This document shows, one piece after another, positions 9,726 through 17,764 of a DNA stretch of 64,000 nucleotides (position 1 is the first letter of the stretch; each line of letters opens with the position of its first letter). Made by a program: the position numbers and the translations under genes. Location of the stretch: positions 168,116 to 232,115 of the forward strand of contig CAVRZD010000005.1 in assembly GCA_963725645.1 (NCBI GenBank), written 5' to 3'. Under the pieces are notes generated by a model. It saw only the letters and a program-made list of their open reading frames with translations, searched no databases and was not told the DNA's origin. This DNA comes from JALYZC01 sp963725645. Lineage in GTDB: Bacteria > Actinomycetota > Thermoleophilia > Solirubrobacterales > Solirubrobacteraceae.

Positions 9726-12118
9726 GCCGGCACGGCGGCCTGCGACGGCGCAGCCGATGTGCGCGTCCGCAGGCACAGCACGAGCATCCCGGCCGCCCCC
9801 ACGCACTGGACGAGGAGCACCATCGCGGCGAAGGCCTCGAGCCCCGCGGGCGCCGAGGCGAGCAGGACGGGCTCGGCCGCCACGATCCCCGCCAGCAGGA
9901 ACAGGAACTTGTACTGGAAGAGGGCGAGCATGTACTGGGCGCCCAGGTTGACCATGGCCAGGAGGCTCATGGCCAGCCCGAGGAGCAGCAGCGCGCTGGC
10001 CGCCTGCTCGAAGTCCGGTCCGAGCGCGACGCGCAGGAGCAGGTCCGGTACCGCGGCGAAGATCGCGAGCACCGGTAACGCCACCGCGCCGACGATGCCT
10101 GCCGCCCGGACGAGCACCGGCCGCGGGTCGCGCCCCTCGGCGGCGCGGCGAGCCGCCTCCGGCAGGAGGTAGATCGCGATGCCCACGGCGACCCAGATCG
10201 CCACCTTGGCCGCGGTGGCCGCCCCGGCGTAGGCCCCCGCGGCCTTCTTGGAGGCGTACAGGGGGATCATGAACACGTCGATGTTCTGCAGCAGGAACAC
10301 CAGGGTGAGCGCTCCCAGCGGGGCCCAGGCGGAGGAGATCAGGCCCGCCAGCGTGCGGCGCGGCGCTCCCTCGGGCGGGCCGAGTCGACGGCGCAGGACG
10401 ACGCCGAGCGCGAACGACATGCAGACCCACGCGATCGGCAGGCCGAGGAAGGCGCCGGTGACCCCGGCGCCGAGCGCGACCAGGACGAGCGCGGAGCCGA
10501 GCCGGACCACGGCCTCGCCGAAGATCGAGATGCCGACGGGCTTGTAGGCGTGCAGCCCGCTGAGCACCCCGCGCTCGAGCGACAGGAACAGCCACAGCGC
10601 TGCGAGCGGCAGCGTGGCCGCCGCCGCCCATTCCTGGTCCACGCTCATCAGCGAGGCGAGCTGGTGGCGCGCCAGCGCCGAGATCAAGGCCAGCGCCACG
10701 AGGGCGATCGCCAGGTGGCGGCCCCAGGAGGCGAGCGCGGCGGCGAGGGTGCGTCCGGTCCCCAGCCGCCCGAGCGCGACCTCGCGCGCCGCCGCGGTCT
10801 GCAGCGCGATGCCGGGAACGTTGAGGATGACCATCGCCGTGACGAGGCGGACGAGTGAGCCGTAGGAGGCCGCCCCGAGGATGTGGGCGAAGGCGGCGAC
10901 GAAGATCGCCTGCACGGCGTTGGCCGCCATCGAGGCCAGCGCGAGGCCGGCGGCCTTCAGTGTCTGCGAGCGCCGGAGGGTCTCGCGCAGGCCCTCGCGC
11001 TCGGCCTCCGCCGCGGTCGAGAGGACGTTGAGGCTCCCATGGGCGGTGTTCTCCCACGTCAGGCTTCGCGCCCGTACCTCGGCCGCCTCGCCGAGGCGCT
11101 CGCGGAGCTCGGGGCGCTCGACGATGTCGCGTACCTTGACCGTCAGCTCGTCGACGTCGTCGGCGAGCATCCCGGTCTCGCCGTCGACGATCGACTCGGG
11201 GAGCCCGCCGACGCGCAGCGCGGCGCTGGGCGTTCCGCACGCCGCCGCCTCGGTCACGGTCAGACACCAACCCTCGGCGCTCGAGGCGGTCAGGGCGACC
11301 CACGCGCGGGCGTAGATCTCCGGCTTGTCGTCCTCGTCGATGAACCCGAGCAGGCGTACGCGGTCGCCCAGCCCGCGCTCGGCGATCTCCTGCTCGAGCA
11401 CGGGCCGGTGGTCCCCGGCGCCTGCGATCTCGAGGCGCGCCTCCGGGATCGCCTCGAGCACGTCGAGCACGTTCTCGATCCGCTTGTACTGCTTCAGGCG
11501 CCCGAGGTAGAGCAGCAACGGAGTGGGGGAGCGCTCGCCGCGATGGAACTGCTCCGGCTCGACGCCGAGATAGGTGACGTGGATGTGCTCCGCGGGGACG
11601 CCGACGGCGACGAGGTCGCGGCGGGCCGCGTCGGAGATGGTGAGGAAGGGCGTCCCGCGGTAGAGGAGGCGGAGCGGGATGGTCTCGAGCAGCCAGGCTG
11701 CGATCGCGCCGCGGCGGCCCAGCTCCTCGACGTACATGCGCCGGTGCACGTGATGGACGAGGGCCACCCGCGGCTTGCGCAGCCACAGCGGCGTGAAGAA
11801 CGCGATCCCGTTGATCACCTCGAGCACGACGTCGGCGTCGCGCCCCACCTTTCCTCGCAGGACGGCCCAGGCCGCACGCGGGAACACGGTCAGCCGCGTC
11901 CCCACTCGATGCACGGTGAGCAGGGGTCCGAGCCGCTCCTCGCGCTGCGCGCCGGGGTAGGCGCCGGCGACGACGGTGACGCGGTGGCCCCACGCCACCC
12001 AGCGGGCGACCTGGCCGTAGAGGTTCGTCCCGGTGCCCCCGCCCTGCGGGTGCGTCCAATCGCGGTCGGTGAGGATCAGGATGTGCCGGGCGCGGCCCCG
12101 CAGTTCGGCGTCTGACAT
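9722..12118 (-). CDS. Fusion: GT4 glycosyltransferase + MOP/Wzx-like oligosaccharide flippase
   Basis: 798 residues in one frame. Residues 1-375 form a GT-B glycosyltransferase of family GT4: PQGGGTGTNLYGQVARW near the N-terminus, LLYLGRLKQYKRIENVLD, and the nucleotide-sugar site SSAEGWCLTVTEAAACGTP. Residues 385-790 form twelve to fourteen hydrophobic helices of a MOP-superfamily flippase (LQNIDVFMIPLYASKKAAG and AGAATAAKVAIW are typical). The start at 12118 (MSDAELRGRARHILIL) is chosen over a longer arginine-rich extension. The likely role is sugar addition to a lipid-linked oligosaccharide and its export. It overlaps the next methyltransferase by four bases. Confidence 0.85.
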   Translation of the reverse strand: MSDAELRGRARHILILTDRDWTHPQGGGTGTNLYGQVARWVAWGHRVTVVAGAYPGAQREERLGPLLTVHRVGTRLTVFPRAAWAVLRGKVGRDADVVLEVINGIAFFTPLWLRKPRVALVHHVHRRMYVEELGRRGAIAAWLLETIPLRLLYRGTPFLTISDAARRDLVAVGVPAEHIHVTYLGVEPEQFHRGERSPTPLLLYLGRLKQYKRIENVLDVLEAIPEARLEIAGAGDHRPVLEQEIAERGLGDRVRLLGFIDEDDKPEIYARAWVALTASSAEGWCLTVTEAAACGTPSAALRVGGLPESIVDGETGMLADDVDELTVKVRDIVERPELRERLGEAAEVRARSLTWENTAHGSLNVLSTAAEAEREGLRETLRRSQTLKAAGLALASMAANAVQAIFVAAFAHILGAASYGSLVRLVTAMVILNVPGIALQTAAAREVALGRLGTGRTLAAALASWGRHLAIALVALALISALARHQLASLMSVDQEWAAAATLPLAALWLFLSLERGVLSGLHAYKPVGISIFGEAVVRLGSALVLVALGAGVTGAFLGLPIAWVCMSFALGVVLRRRLGPPEGAPRRTLAGLISSAWAPLGALTLVFLLQNIDVFMIPLYASKKAAGAYAGAATAAKVAIWVAVGIAIYLLPEAARRAAEGRDPRPVLVRAAGIVGAVALPVLAIFAAVPDLLLRVALGPDFEQAASALLLLGLAMSLLAMVNLGAQYMLALFQYKFLFLLAGIVAAEPVLLASAPAGLEAFAAMVLLVQCVGAAGMLVLCLRTRTSAAPSQAAVPA

Positions 12119-12160
12119 CGCCGGGAAGGTACCGAAGCGCTCTGGTGCCGGGCGGTGCTC

Positions 12161-12166
12161 TACTCT
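12161..12166 (+). promoter_or_regulatory. -10 element TACTCT for the LANTG protein
   Basis: TACTCT ends 9 bases before the ATG at 12176. This spacing puts the transcript start on or next to the start codon (leaderless). No convincing -35 is seen. Confidence 0.5.
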
Positions 12167-12175
12167 GTCGCGTCG

Positions 12176-12610
12176 ATGATGCGTAGGCGCTGCACCATCC
12201 TGTTCGCGCTCGGCGCGATGGCGGTTCCCGTGGCGGTCGCGCCGGCGGCCCACGCCCAGGGGGCGGGCGACCAGCAGTACCAGGATCCGTTCGGCTCGCA
12301 GGGCTCCGGCGGGAGCGGCTCGTCCGGCGGCGGCTCCTCCGGGGGCGGTTCCTCCGGCGGCGGCTCGTCCTCGTCGGGCTCGTCCTCGTCGGGTTCCTCG
12401 TCGTCGGGCTCGTCGAGCTCGGGCTCGACCGGGAGCAACGCGTCCCAGTTCTCGAACTCGCCGCCCAGCGGCTCCTCGAGCTCCTCGGGCCGTCAGCTCG
12501 CGAACACCGGCCAGGACACCGGCATCATCGCGCTCGCGGGCTTCGGCCTGCTGCTCACCGGCGCCGGGCTGCGCCTGCGCGTGCGCGAGGCGCCGCGCCG
12601 CACCCGGTGA
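12176..12610 (+). CDS. Secreted Ser/Gly-repeat protein with LAxTG sortase-E-type anchor
   Basis: 144 residues. It has an N-terminal signal peptide (MMRRRCTILFALGAMAVPVA, then VAPAAHAQG with an AHA-Q cleavage site). A long low-complexity linker of SSGGG and SSSSG repeats spans about residues 40-95. The C-terminus holds a sorting signal: LANTG, a hydrophobic stretch (IIALAGFGLLLTGAG) and a basic tail (RLRVREAPRRTR). LAxTG is the motif used by actinobacterial class E sortases. No sortase gene lies in the window. The linker looks like a wall-spanning spacer without a folded domain. The next gene, tsaE, overlaps its stop. Confidence 0.8.
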   Translation: MMRRRCTILFALGAMAVPVAVAPAAHAQGAGDQQYQDPFGSQGSGGSGSSGGGSSGGGSSGGGSSSSGSSSSGSSSSGSSSSGSTGSNASQFSNSPPSGSSSSSGRQLANTGQDTGIIALAGFGLLLTGAGLRLRVREAPRRTR

Positions 12611-13038
12611 CGGCGGGCGACCGGGTCGCCGAAACCTCCAGCGCAGCTGAGACGGAGGCCCACGCCGCCGCGATCGCGCGCGGCCTCGACCCGGGGGACG
12701 TCGTGCTCGTCTCCGGCGAGCTGGGGGCGGGGAAGACGACCTGGGTCCGCGGCGCCGCTCGCGCCCTCGGCGTCGCGGCGCCGGTGACCAGCCCCACGTT
12801 CACGATCGGGAGCCGCTACGCCGGCCGCGTGCCGGTCGCCCACGTCGACCTCTACCGGCTCGACCACATCGACGCCGAGGACCCCGGGCTCCTCGCCGAC
12901 TACCTGACGCCGGACGCGATCGCATTCGTCGAATGGCCCGAGCACGCGACCTGGAGCGGCGCCCCCAGGCTGCGAGTCCACCTCGAGCACCGAGGCGGAG
13001 ACCGCCGCCGCATCACGACGCTGACGCCTGATGCCTGA
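12607..13038 (+). CDS. tsaE: tRNA t6A biosynthesis ATPase TsaE
   Basis: 143 residues. It is a P-loop ATPase that supports the TsaB-TsaD complex in making N6-threonylcarbamoyladenosine at tRNA position 37. Walker A is SGELGAGKTTWVRG; the family motifs VTSPTFT and HVDLYRL follow, and the C-terminal FVEWPEH is the usual Walker-B-like strand. The GTG start overlaps the stop of the preceding gene (GTGA). It is followed by tsaB with an 8-base overlap, so translation is probably coupled. Confidence 0.95.
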   Translation: MTAGDRVAETSSAAETEAHAAAIARGLDPGDVVLVSGELGAGKTTWVRGAARALGVAAPVTSPTFTIGSRYAGRVPVAHVDLYRLDHIDAEDPGLLADYLTPDAIAFVEWPEHATWSGAPRLRVHLEHRGGDRRRITTLTPDA

Positions 13039-13735
13039 TGCCTTCCCCATCCTCGCCTTCGACACCGCCACGCCGGCGACGGTGGTCGCGGCGGCAGCCG
13101 ACCCCGCTCACGTGGTCGTTCGCCGTCACGACCCGGGCCCGGGCGAGCGGCCCGCCCACGCGACCGCGCTGCTGACGCTCGTCGACGAGGCGCTCGCCGC
13201 CGCCGGCCTCGAGCTGGGGGAGGTGGAGCGGCTCGGCGTCGGGACGGGGCCGGGCTCCTTCACCGGGCTGCGGATCGGCCTGGCGACGGCGCGCGCGCTG
13301 GCGCAGGCGCTCGCGCTGCCGCTCGCGCCGGTCTCGAGCCTGGCGGCGCTCGCCGCGGGCGCCGTCGCCGAGGCCGGGGAGGACCAGGCGGTGCTGGCGG
13401 TGATCGACGCCGGCCGCGGCGAGGGGTTCGCGCTCGCGTTTCGCGGCGGGCGGGCGCTGGGCGAGCCGGCCGCGCTGGGCCCCGAGGCGCTGGCGGACGC
13501 GGCCGCCTCGCTCGCGACGGGGCCGGAGACGCCGCTGGCGGTGGGGGGCGGCGCGGTACGATTTCGGGCACAGCTGCGAGCGGCCGGGGCGGCGGTCCCG
13601 GCGGCCGAGTCGCCGCTGCACCGCCTGGACGGGCGCCATCTGTGCCGTCTGGCGGGCGCGGCGGAGGCGGCCGACCGCGACGCGGTCCTCCCGCACTACG
13701 TGCGGGCCCCGGACGCCACGCCACACCCCCGCTGA
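13031..13735 (+). CDS. tsaB: tRNA t6A biosynthesis scaffold protein TsaB
   Basis: 234 residues. It is an ASKHA-fold partner that binds TsaD in the threonylcarbamoyl transfer complex. The sequence shows the N-terminal ILAFDTATP strand, the GTGPGSFTGLRIGLATARAL motif, and PVSSLAALA, all typical of TsaB (YeaZ). It sits between tsaE and rimI in the common actinobacterial order tsaE-tsaB-rimI-tsaD. Confidence 0.95.
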   Translation: MPDAFPILAFDTATPATVVAAAADPAHVVVRRHDPGPGERPAHATALLTLVDEALAAAGLELGEVERLGVGTGPGSFTGLRIGLATARALAQALALPLAPVSSLAALAAGAVAEAGEDQAVLAVIDAGRGEGFALAFRGGRALGEPAALGPEALADAAASLATGPETPLAVGGGAVRFRAQLRAAGAAVPAAESPLHRLDGRHLCRLAGAAEAADRDAVLPHYVRAPDATPHPR

Positions 13736-13748
13736 CCCCATCCCGATC

Positions 13749-14252
13749 GTGACCGACTCCCCGCTCGAGATCCGCCGCCTCTCCTATTCCGACCTCCCGC
13801 AGGTCATCGCGATCGAGCGCCGCTCGTTCCCCACGCCGTGGTCGCTGGCGATGTTCGTGCTCGAGCTGTCCAAGCCGTCCGGCATCTGCCTGGCCGCCGT
13901 CCGCGACGGCAGGCTCGTCGGCTACCTGGTCTGCTCCCGCTACGACCGCGTGTGGCACATCATGAACGTGGCCGTCGACCCCGACCGCCGCCGCCGCGGG
14001 GTCGCGAGCGCGCTCATCGCCCGGCTGCTGGAGCGCGTCGGCGACGCCGCCGCTCAGTACACCCTCGAGGTCCGCTGCTCGAACCGGCCGGCGATCGAGC
14101 TCTACGAGCACTTCGGCTTCCGCTCGGCGGGCCTGCGCCGGCGCTACTACCAGGACAACGGCGAGGACGCGCTCATCATGTGGCGGACGCCGGCCACCCT
14201 GAACGGCTCGCTGGAGGACGTGCCGGGGGCGGCTCGCACCGTTCCGTCGTGA
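13749..14252 (+). CDS. rimI: Ribosomal protein S18 alanine N-acetyltransferase RimI (GNAT)
   Basis: 167 residues, a single GNAT domain. The acetyl-CoA site is VAVDPDRRRRGVASALI; before it comes the substrate-side strand VWHIMNVAV, after it SNRPAIELYEHFGF. RimI acetylates the N-terminal alanine of ribosomal protein S18 in E. coli; other targets are possible. It lies 13 bases after tsaB, and its stop overlaps the GTG of tsaD, which fits a t6A operon. Confidence 0.88.
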   Translation: MTDSPLEIRRLSYSDLPQVIAIERRSFPTPWSLAMFVLELSKPSGICLAAVRDGRLVGYLVCSRYDRVWHIMNVAVDPDRRRRGVASALIARLLERVGDAAAQYTLEVRCSNRPAIELYEHFGFRSAGLRRRYYQDNGEDALIMWRTPATLNGSLEDVPGAARTVPS

Positions 14253-15235
14253 TCCTCGCGCTCGAGACGAGCTGCGACGACACGTGCGCCGCCGTCCTGG
14301 ACGGGGACGGCGCGCTGCGGTCCAACGTCATCTCCTCGCAGGGCGTGCACGACCTCTACGGCGGCGTCGTCCCCGAGGTCGCCTCCCGCCACCACCTCGA
14401 GCTGGTCAACCGGGTCGTCGACGACGCGCTGCACCGCGCGGACGCCGCCTTCGACGACGTCGACCTCGTCGCGGTCACCCGCGGCCCGGGCCTCGTCGGG
14501 GCGCTGCTGGTCGGGCTCCAGACGGCCAAGGGCCTGGCCGCCGCCCGCCGCCTGCCGCTCGCGCCGGTGGACCACCTGCAGGGCCACGTGGCGGCGGCCT
14601 TCCTCGGCCCCGACGGGCTCGAGCCGCCGTTCCTGTGCCTGATCGCCAGCGGCGGCCACACCCTGCTCGCCGAGGTGCGCGACCACCGCGGCTTCCGGCT
14701 GCTCGGCCAGACGCTCGACGACGCCGCCGGTGAGGCCTTCGACAAGGGCGCGCGCATGCTCGGCCTGCCGTATCCGGGCGGGCCCGCGCTCGAGCGCCTG
14801 GCGGCCGCCGGCGACCCGGAGGCGTTCGACTTCCCGACCGCGCGCGGGGTGGCGGGCCTGGACTTCTCGTTCGCCGGGCTCAAGACGTCGCTGCTGTACC
14901 GGTTGCGCGACCTGGGGGAGGAGGAGGCCGCGCGCCGCCGCGCGGACCTCGCCGCCTCCTACCAGCGCGCGATCGTCGAGGCGCTGGCCGTGCGGGTCGA
15001 GCGGGCGCTGCAGCGCACGGGCCTGCGCCGCCTCGCCCTGGGCGGCGGCGTCGCCGCCAACGGCCCGCTGCGCGAGCGCATGCGACCGCTCGCGGAAGAG
15101 GTCGTGGCGCCGCCGCCGGAGCTGTGCACCGACAACGCCGCCATGATCGCGAGCGCCGCCCGCTTCGTTCCGGCCCTCGACTACCCGGACTACCTGGCCC
15201 TCGACGCCTACGCGACCGGCGAGCTGCCCGCGTGA
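14249..15235 (+). CDS. tsaD: tRNA threonylcarbamoyladenosine transferase TsaD
   Basis: 328 residues, the usual length. It catalyses transfer of the threonylcarbamoyl group to A37 of ANN-decoding tRNAs. Visible motifs: N-terminal ALETSCDDTCAAVL, VPEVASRHHLEL, the metal-binding pair in DHLQGHVAA, the nucleotide loop IASGGHT, and C-terminal LGGGVAANGPLRERM with CTDNAAMIA. The GTG start overlaps the rimI stop (GTGA); the stop overlaps the GTG of the glutaredoxin-like gene. Confidence 0.96.
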   Translation: MILALETSCDDTCAAVLDGDGALRSNVISSQGVHDLYGGVVPEVASRHHLELVNRVVDDALHRADAAFDDVDLVAVTRGPGLVGALLVGLQTAKGLAAARRLPLAPVDHLQGHVAAAFLGPDGLEPPFLCLIASGGHTLLAEVRDHRGFRLLGQTLDDAAGEAFDKGARMLGLPYPGGPALERLAAAGDPEAFDFPTARGVAGLDFSFAGLKTSLLYRLRDLGEEEAARRRADLAASYQRAIVEALAVRVERALQRTGLRRLALGGGVAANGPLRERMRPLAEEVVAPPPELCTDNAAMIASAARFVPALDYPDYLALDAYATGELPA

Positions 15236-15477
15236 CCCGCGTCGTGCTGTACGCCCGGCCGGGGTGCCACCTGTGCGACGACGCCCGCGCGATGCTCGAG
15301 CGGGCCCGGGCCAGCTTCGCCTTTGACCTTCTCGAGCGCGACATCGAGGCCGACGACGCGCTGCTGCGGCGCTATCTCGAACGCATCCCGGTGATCGAGG
15401 TCGACGGCGAGGAGGCCTTCGAGCTGCTCGTCGACGAGGCGGAGCTGCGGCGCCGGCTCGGTAGAGTCCAACCCTGA
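15232..15477 (+). CDS. Glutaredoxin-like (DUF836) thiol protein
   Basis: 81 residues. A small thioredoxin fold starts with VVLYARPGCHLCDDARAML; the CHLC pair is a CxxC redox site. The cis-proline region is RIPVIEVDG. The family is usually called glutaredoxin family or DUF836; no substrate is known. It starts with GTG overlapping the tsaD stop and ends on the ATG of rex. The tail of this gene also carries the promoter-like TAGAGT for rex. A redox role next to the NADH sensor Rex is plausible but inferred. Confidence 0.85.
   Translation: MTRVVLYARPGCHLCDDARAMLERARASFAFDLLERDIEADDALLRRYLERIPVIEVDGEEAFELLVDEAELRRRLGRVQP
15462..15467 (+). promoter_or_regulatory. -10 element TAGAGT for rex inside the upstream gene
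   Basis: TAGAGT ends 9 bases before the rex ATG at 15477. It lies in the last codons of the glutaredoxin-like gene, so rex may also be transcribed alone as a leaderless mRNA. Confidence 0.45.
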
Positions 15478-16151
15478 TGAGCTACCGGGATACCGCCGTG
15501 GGACCGGAAGCCGGCGAGGACGAACGCACGGGCGCGGAGCGCCTGTCGCTCGGTGTCGCCGCGCGCCTGTCGCGCTACCTCCAGGTCCTCACGCAGGCGC
15601 GCAAGATGGGCAAGGAGACGATCTCCTCCCAGGAGCTCTCGGACTACACGCACGTCAACTCGACGCAGATCCGTCGCGACCTGTCGGGCTTCGGCAAGTT
15701 CGGCAAGCGCGGGGTGGGCTACAACGTCGACTCGCTGGTGTCGCAGATCCGGAAGATCCTGCGGACCTCGGGCCAGCACAACATCGCGCTGTTCGGCGCC
15801 GGCCACCTCGGCAACGCGATCGCGTCCTCGGACATCTTCGCCGACCACGGCTTCCGCATCGTGGCGATCTTCGACGCCGACCCCGGCAAGGTCGGCACGC
15901 GGGTCGGCAGCCACGAGGTGCGGCCGGCCGACGACCTCCCGGCGATGGTCGCGGACGAGGACATCGTCGTCGCGGTGCTCGCCGTCCCCGGAGATGCGGC
16001 CCAGAAGCTGGCCGACGAGCTCGTGGACGCGGGCGTCAAGATCATCTTCAACTACTCCGAGGCGCTGCTGCAGGTCCCGCCCGAGGTGACCGTCCACACC
16101 TCGAGCCCCGCCGTCGACCTGCTCTACGCGCTCTATTTCTATTTGACGTAG
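15477..16151 (+). CDS. rex: Redox-sensing transcriptional repressor Rex
   Basis: 224 residues. The N-terminal winged helix (about 25-90) has SRYLQVLTQARKMG, ISSQELSDYTHVNSTQIRRD and LSGFGKFGKRGVGY. The Rossmann domain has the dinucleotide loop LFGAGHLGNAI and the later FNYSEALLQVP and VDLLYALYFYL that form the dimer swap. Rex proteins bind operator DNA when NAD+ is high and release it when NADH rises. No Rex operator (TTGTGAA-type) was spotted near its own start. It is the last gene of the tsaE-to-rex run. Confidence 0.95.
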   Translation: MSYRDTAVGPEAGEDERTGAERLSLGVAARLSRYLQVLTQARKMGKETISSQELSDYTHVNSTQIRRDLSGFGKFGKRGVGYNVDSLVSQIRKILRTSGQHNIALFGAGHLGNAIASSDIFADHGFRIVAIFDADPGKVGTRVGSHEVRPADDLPAMVADEDIVVAVLAVPGDAAQKLADELVDAGVKIIFNYSEALLQVPPEVTVHTSSPAVDLLYALYFYLT

Positions 16152-16173
16152 GCGCCACCCTGCCGGGCTGGCC

Positions 16174-17320
16174 ATGACCATCGACCTGAACAGCGCCCGC
16201 GAGCGGTTCGACGCATCGACGGACTTCACCGTCGGCCTCGAGGAGGAGTTCTCGATCCTCGACCCGACGACGCTCGACCTGGTGCAGCGCTTCGAGGAGC
16301 TGCGCGACGAGGCCGCGGCCGACCCCGTGCTCGCGGGTTCGATCGCCGGCGAGCTGATCTCCTCGGAGATCGAGATCCGCTCCGGCCGCGGCGCCGACTT
16401 TCACGACGCGCTCGGCCACCAGCGCGATCGCCGCCGGCGCCTGTTCACGCTCGCGGCCGAGCAGCGCGCCGCGCTGGGGGCGACCGCCACGCATCCCTGG
16501 GCCGACTACCGCGAGCAGCACATCATCGACACCGACCACTACCGCCGGCTCGACCGCGAGCTCGGGTACGTCGTGTGGCGCAACAACACGTGGTCGATGC
16601 ACGTCCACGTCGGCGTGCGCGGCGCCGATCGCGCCGTGCTCGTCTGCGACCGGCTGCGCCCGGTGCTGCCGCTGCTGCTCGCGATCTCGGCCAACTCGCC
16701 GTACCTGGACGGGCGCGATTCGCGGCCTGCACTCGGCGCGCACCGAGAGCTTCACCCGCGTGTTCCCGCGCTGCGGCGTGCCTGACGCCTTCGGCGGCTG
16801 GACGGCCTTCCGCGAGTACGTCGACTTCCTCGTTCGCACCCGCTCGATCATCGAGTACACGCAGGTGTGGTGGTCGATCCGGCCGCACACGGCCTTCGGC
16901 ACCGTCGAGGTGCGCATCTGCGACGCGCAGACGACCGCCACGGAGTCCGAGGCCCTGTCGGCGCTGATCGTCGCCTGCATCGCCCAGGCCGCGCGCGACG
17001 TCGACGAGGGCCGGCCCTTCGCGGACCCGGCGCCACGCCTGATCGAGGAGAACGTCTGGCGCGCCACCCGCTACGGGCTGGACGGCAAGCTGATCGACCT
17101 CGAGCGCGCGGAGGAGTACCCGGCGCCGGACGCGATCACGCGGCTGCTCGAATGGACCGCGCCCGTCCGCGCCGAGCTGTCGCTCGATCCCGCGCTCCCC
17201 GAGCTCAACGGCGCGCAGCGGCAGCGGCGCATGATCGACGCCGGGGCGGGCATGGAAGAGGTGTTCGCGGCCACGGTGCGCGAGACTCGGGAAACCTACG
17301 CTCAGGAGGTTGCGGCATGA
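16174..17320 (+). CDS. Carboxylate-amine ligase / glutamate-cysteine ligase type 2 (YbdK-like), one frameshift
   Basis: The GCS2 family makes gamma-glutamyl bonds (often gamma-glutamylcysteine). Motifs: FTVGLEEEFSILD near the N-terminus, SEIEIRSG, the metal-site NTWSMHVHVGV, and after the break TAFGTVEVRICDAQTT. The frame changes at about 16723; removal of one C gives DSGLHSARTESF, which is the family's usual text. Composite length is about 381 residues, normal for the family. An AGGAGG ribosome site for the next gene lies within its 3' end. YbdK-type substrate is uncertain. Confidence 0.87.
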
Positions 17321-17760
17321 CCGATTCGACGACGTCCACCGGGGGCGGCGGCGCCCCCCGCGAGCCCAGCGAGGAGGAGGTGCGGGCGGCGCTCGAGGCC
17401 GAGATGAAGCGCATCAAGGTCGACGACATCGTGCTGCAGACGGTCGTGTCGCTGATCAACCTCGGCGGCCGCCGGGCCGGCCTGGCGCCCGGCACCGAGG
17501 GCGAGCGCGATCTCGACCAGGTGCACACGGCGATCGAGGCCGTGCGCGCGCTGCTGCCGCTGCTCGAGCGCGACCCCGAGGTCGCCAAGGAGCTCGGCCC
17601 GATCCGCGACGCGCTGTCCCAGCTGCAGATGGCCTACGCGCAGCTGTCCGGCGGCGGCGGCGAGGCCGCCGAACCCGCCAAGCCCGGCGAGCAGCCCAAG
17701 CCGGACGAGCCGTCCGGCCCCGCACAGTCGAGCGGCCGCCTCTGGACCCCGGGGCGCTGA
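17317..17760 (+). CDS. Small DUF1844-like helical protein
   Basis: 147 residues, predicted cytoplasmic. The core is KRIKVDDIVLQTVVSLINLG followed by a helix pair (DLDQVHTAIEAVRALLPLL and AKELGPIRDALSQLQMAYAQ), which resembles DUF1844 proteins. The tail is Pro/Glu/Lys-rich and disordered. The ATG overlaps the stop of the ligase (ATGA) and follows AGGAGG at 17303-17308, so the start is well supported. Function unknown. Confidence 0.7.
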   Translation: MTDSTTSTGGGGAPREPSEEEVRAALEAEMKRIKVDDIVLQTVVSLINLGGRRAGLAPGTEGERDLDQVHTAIEAVRALLPLLERDPEVAKELGPIRDALSQLQMAYAQLSGGGGEAAEPAKPGEQPKPDEPSGPAQSSGRLWTPGR

Positions 17761-17764
17761 GCGC

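Noticed and set aside
12290..12430. Intergenic microsatellite
   Set aside because: It is the in-frame Ser/Gly linker of a secreted protein with signal peptide and LANTG anchor.
16867..17316. Longer start for the DUF1844-like protein
   Set aside because: The extension is antisense-like Arg-rich text within the ligase gene; AGGAGG and ATGA support 17317.
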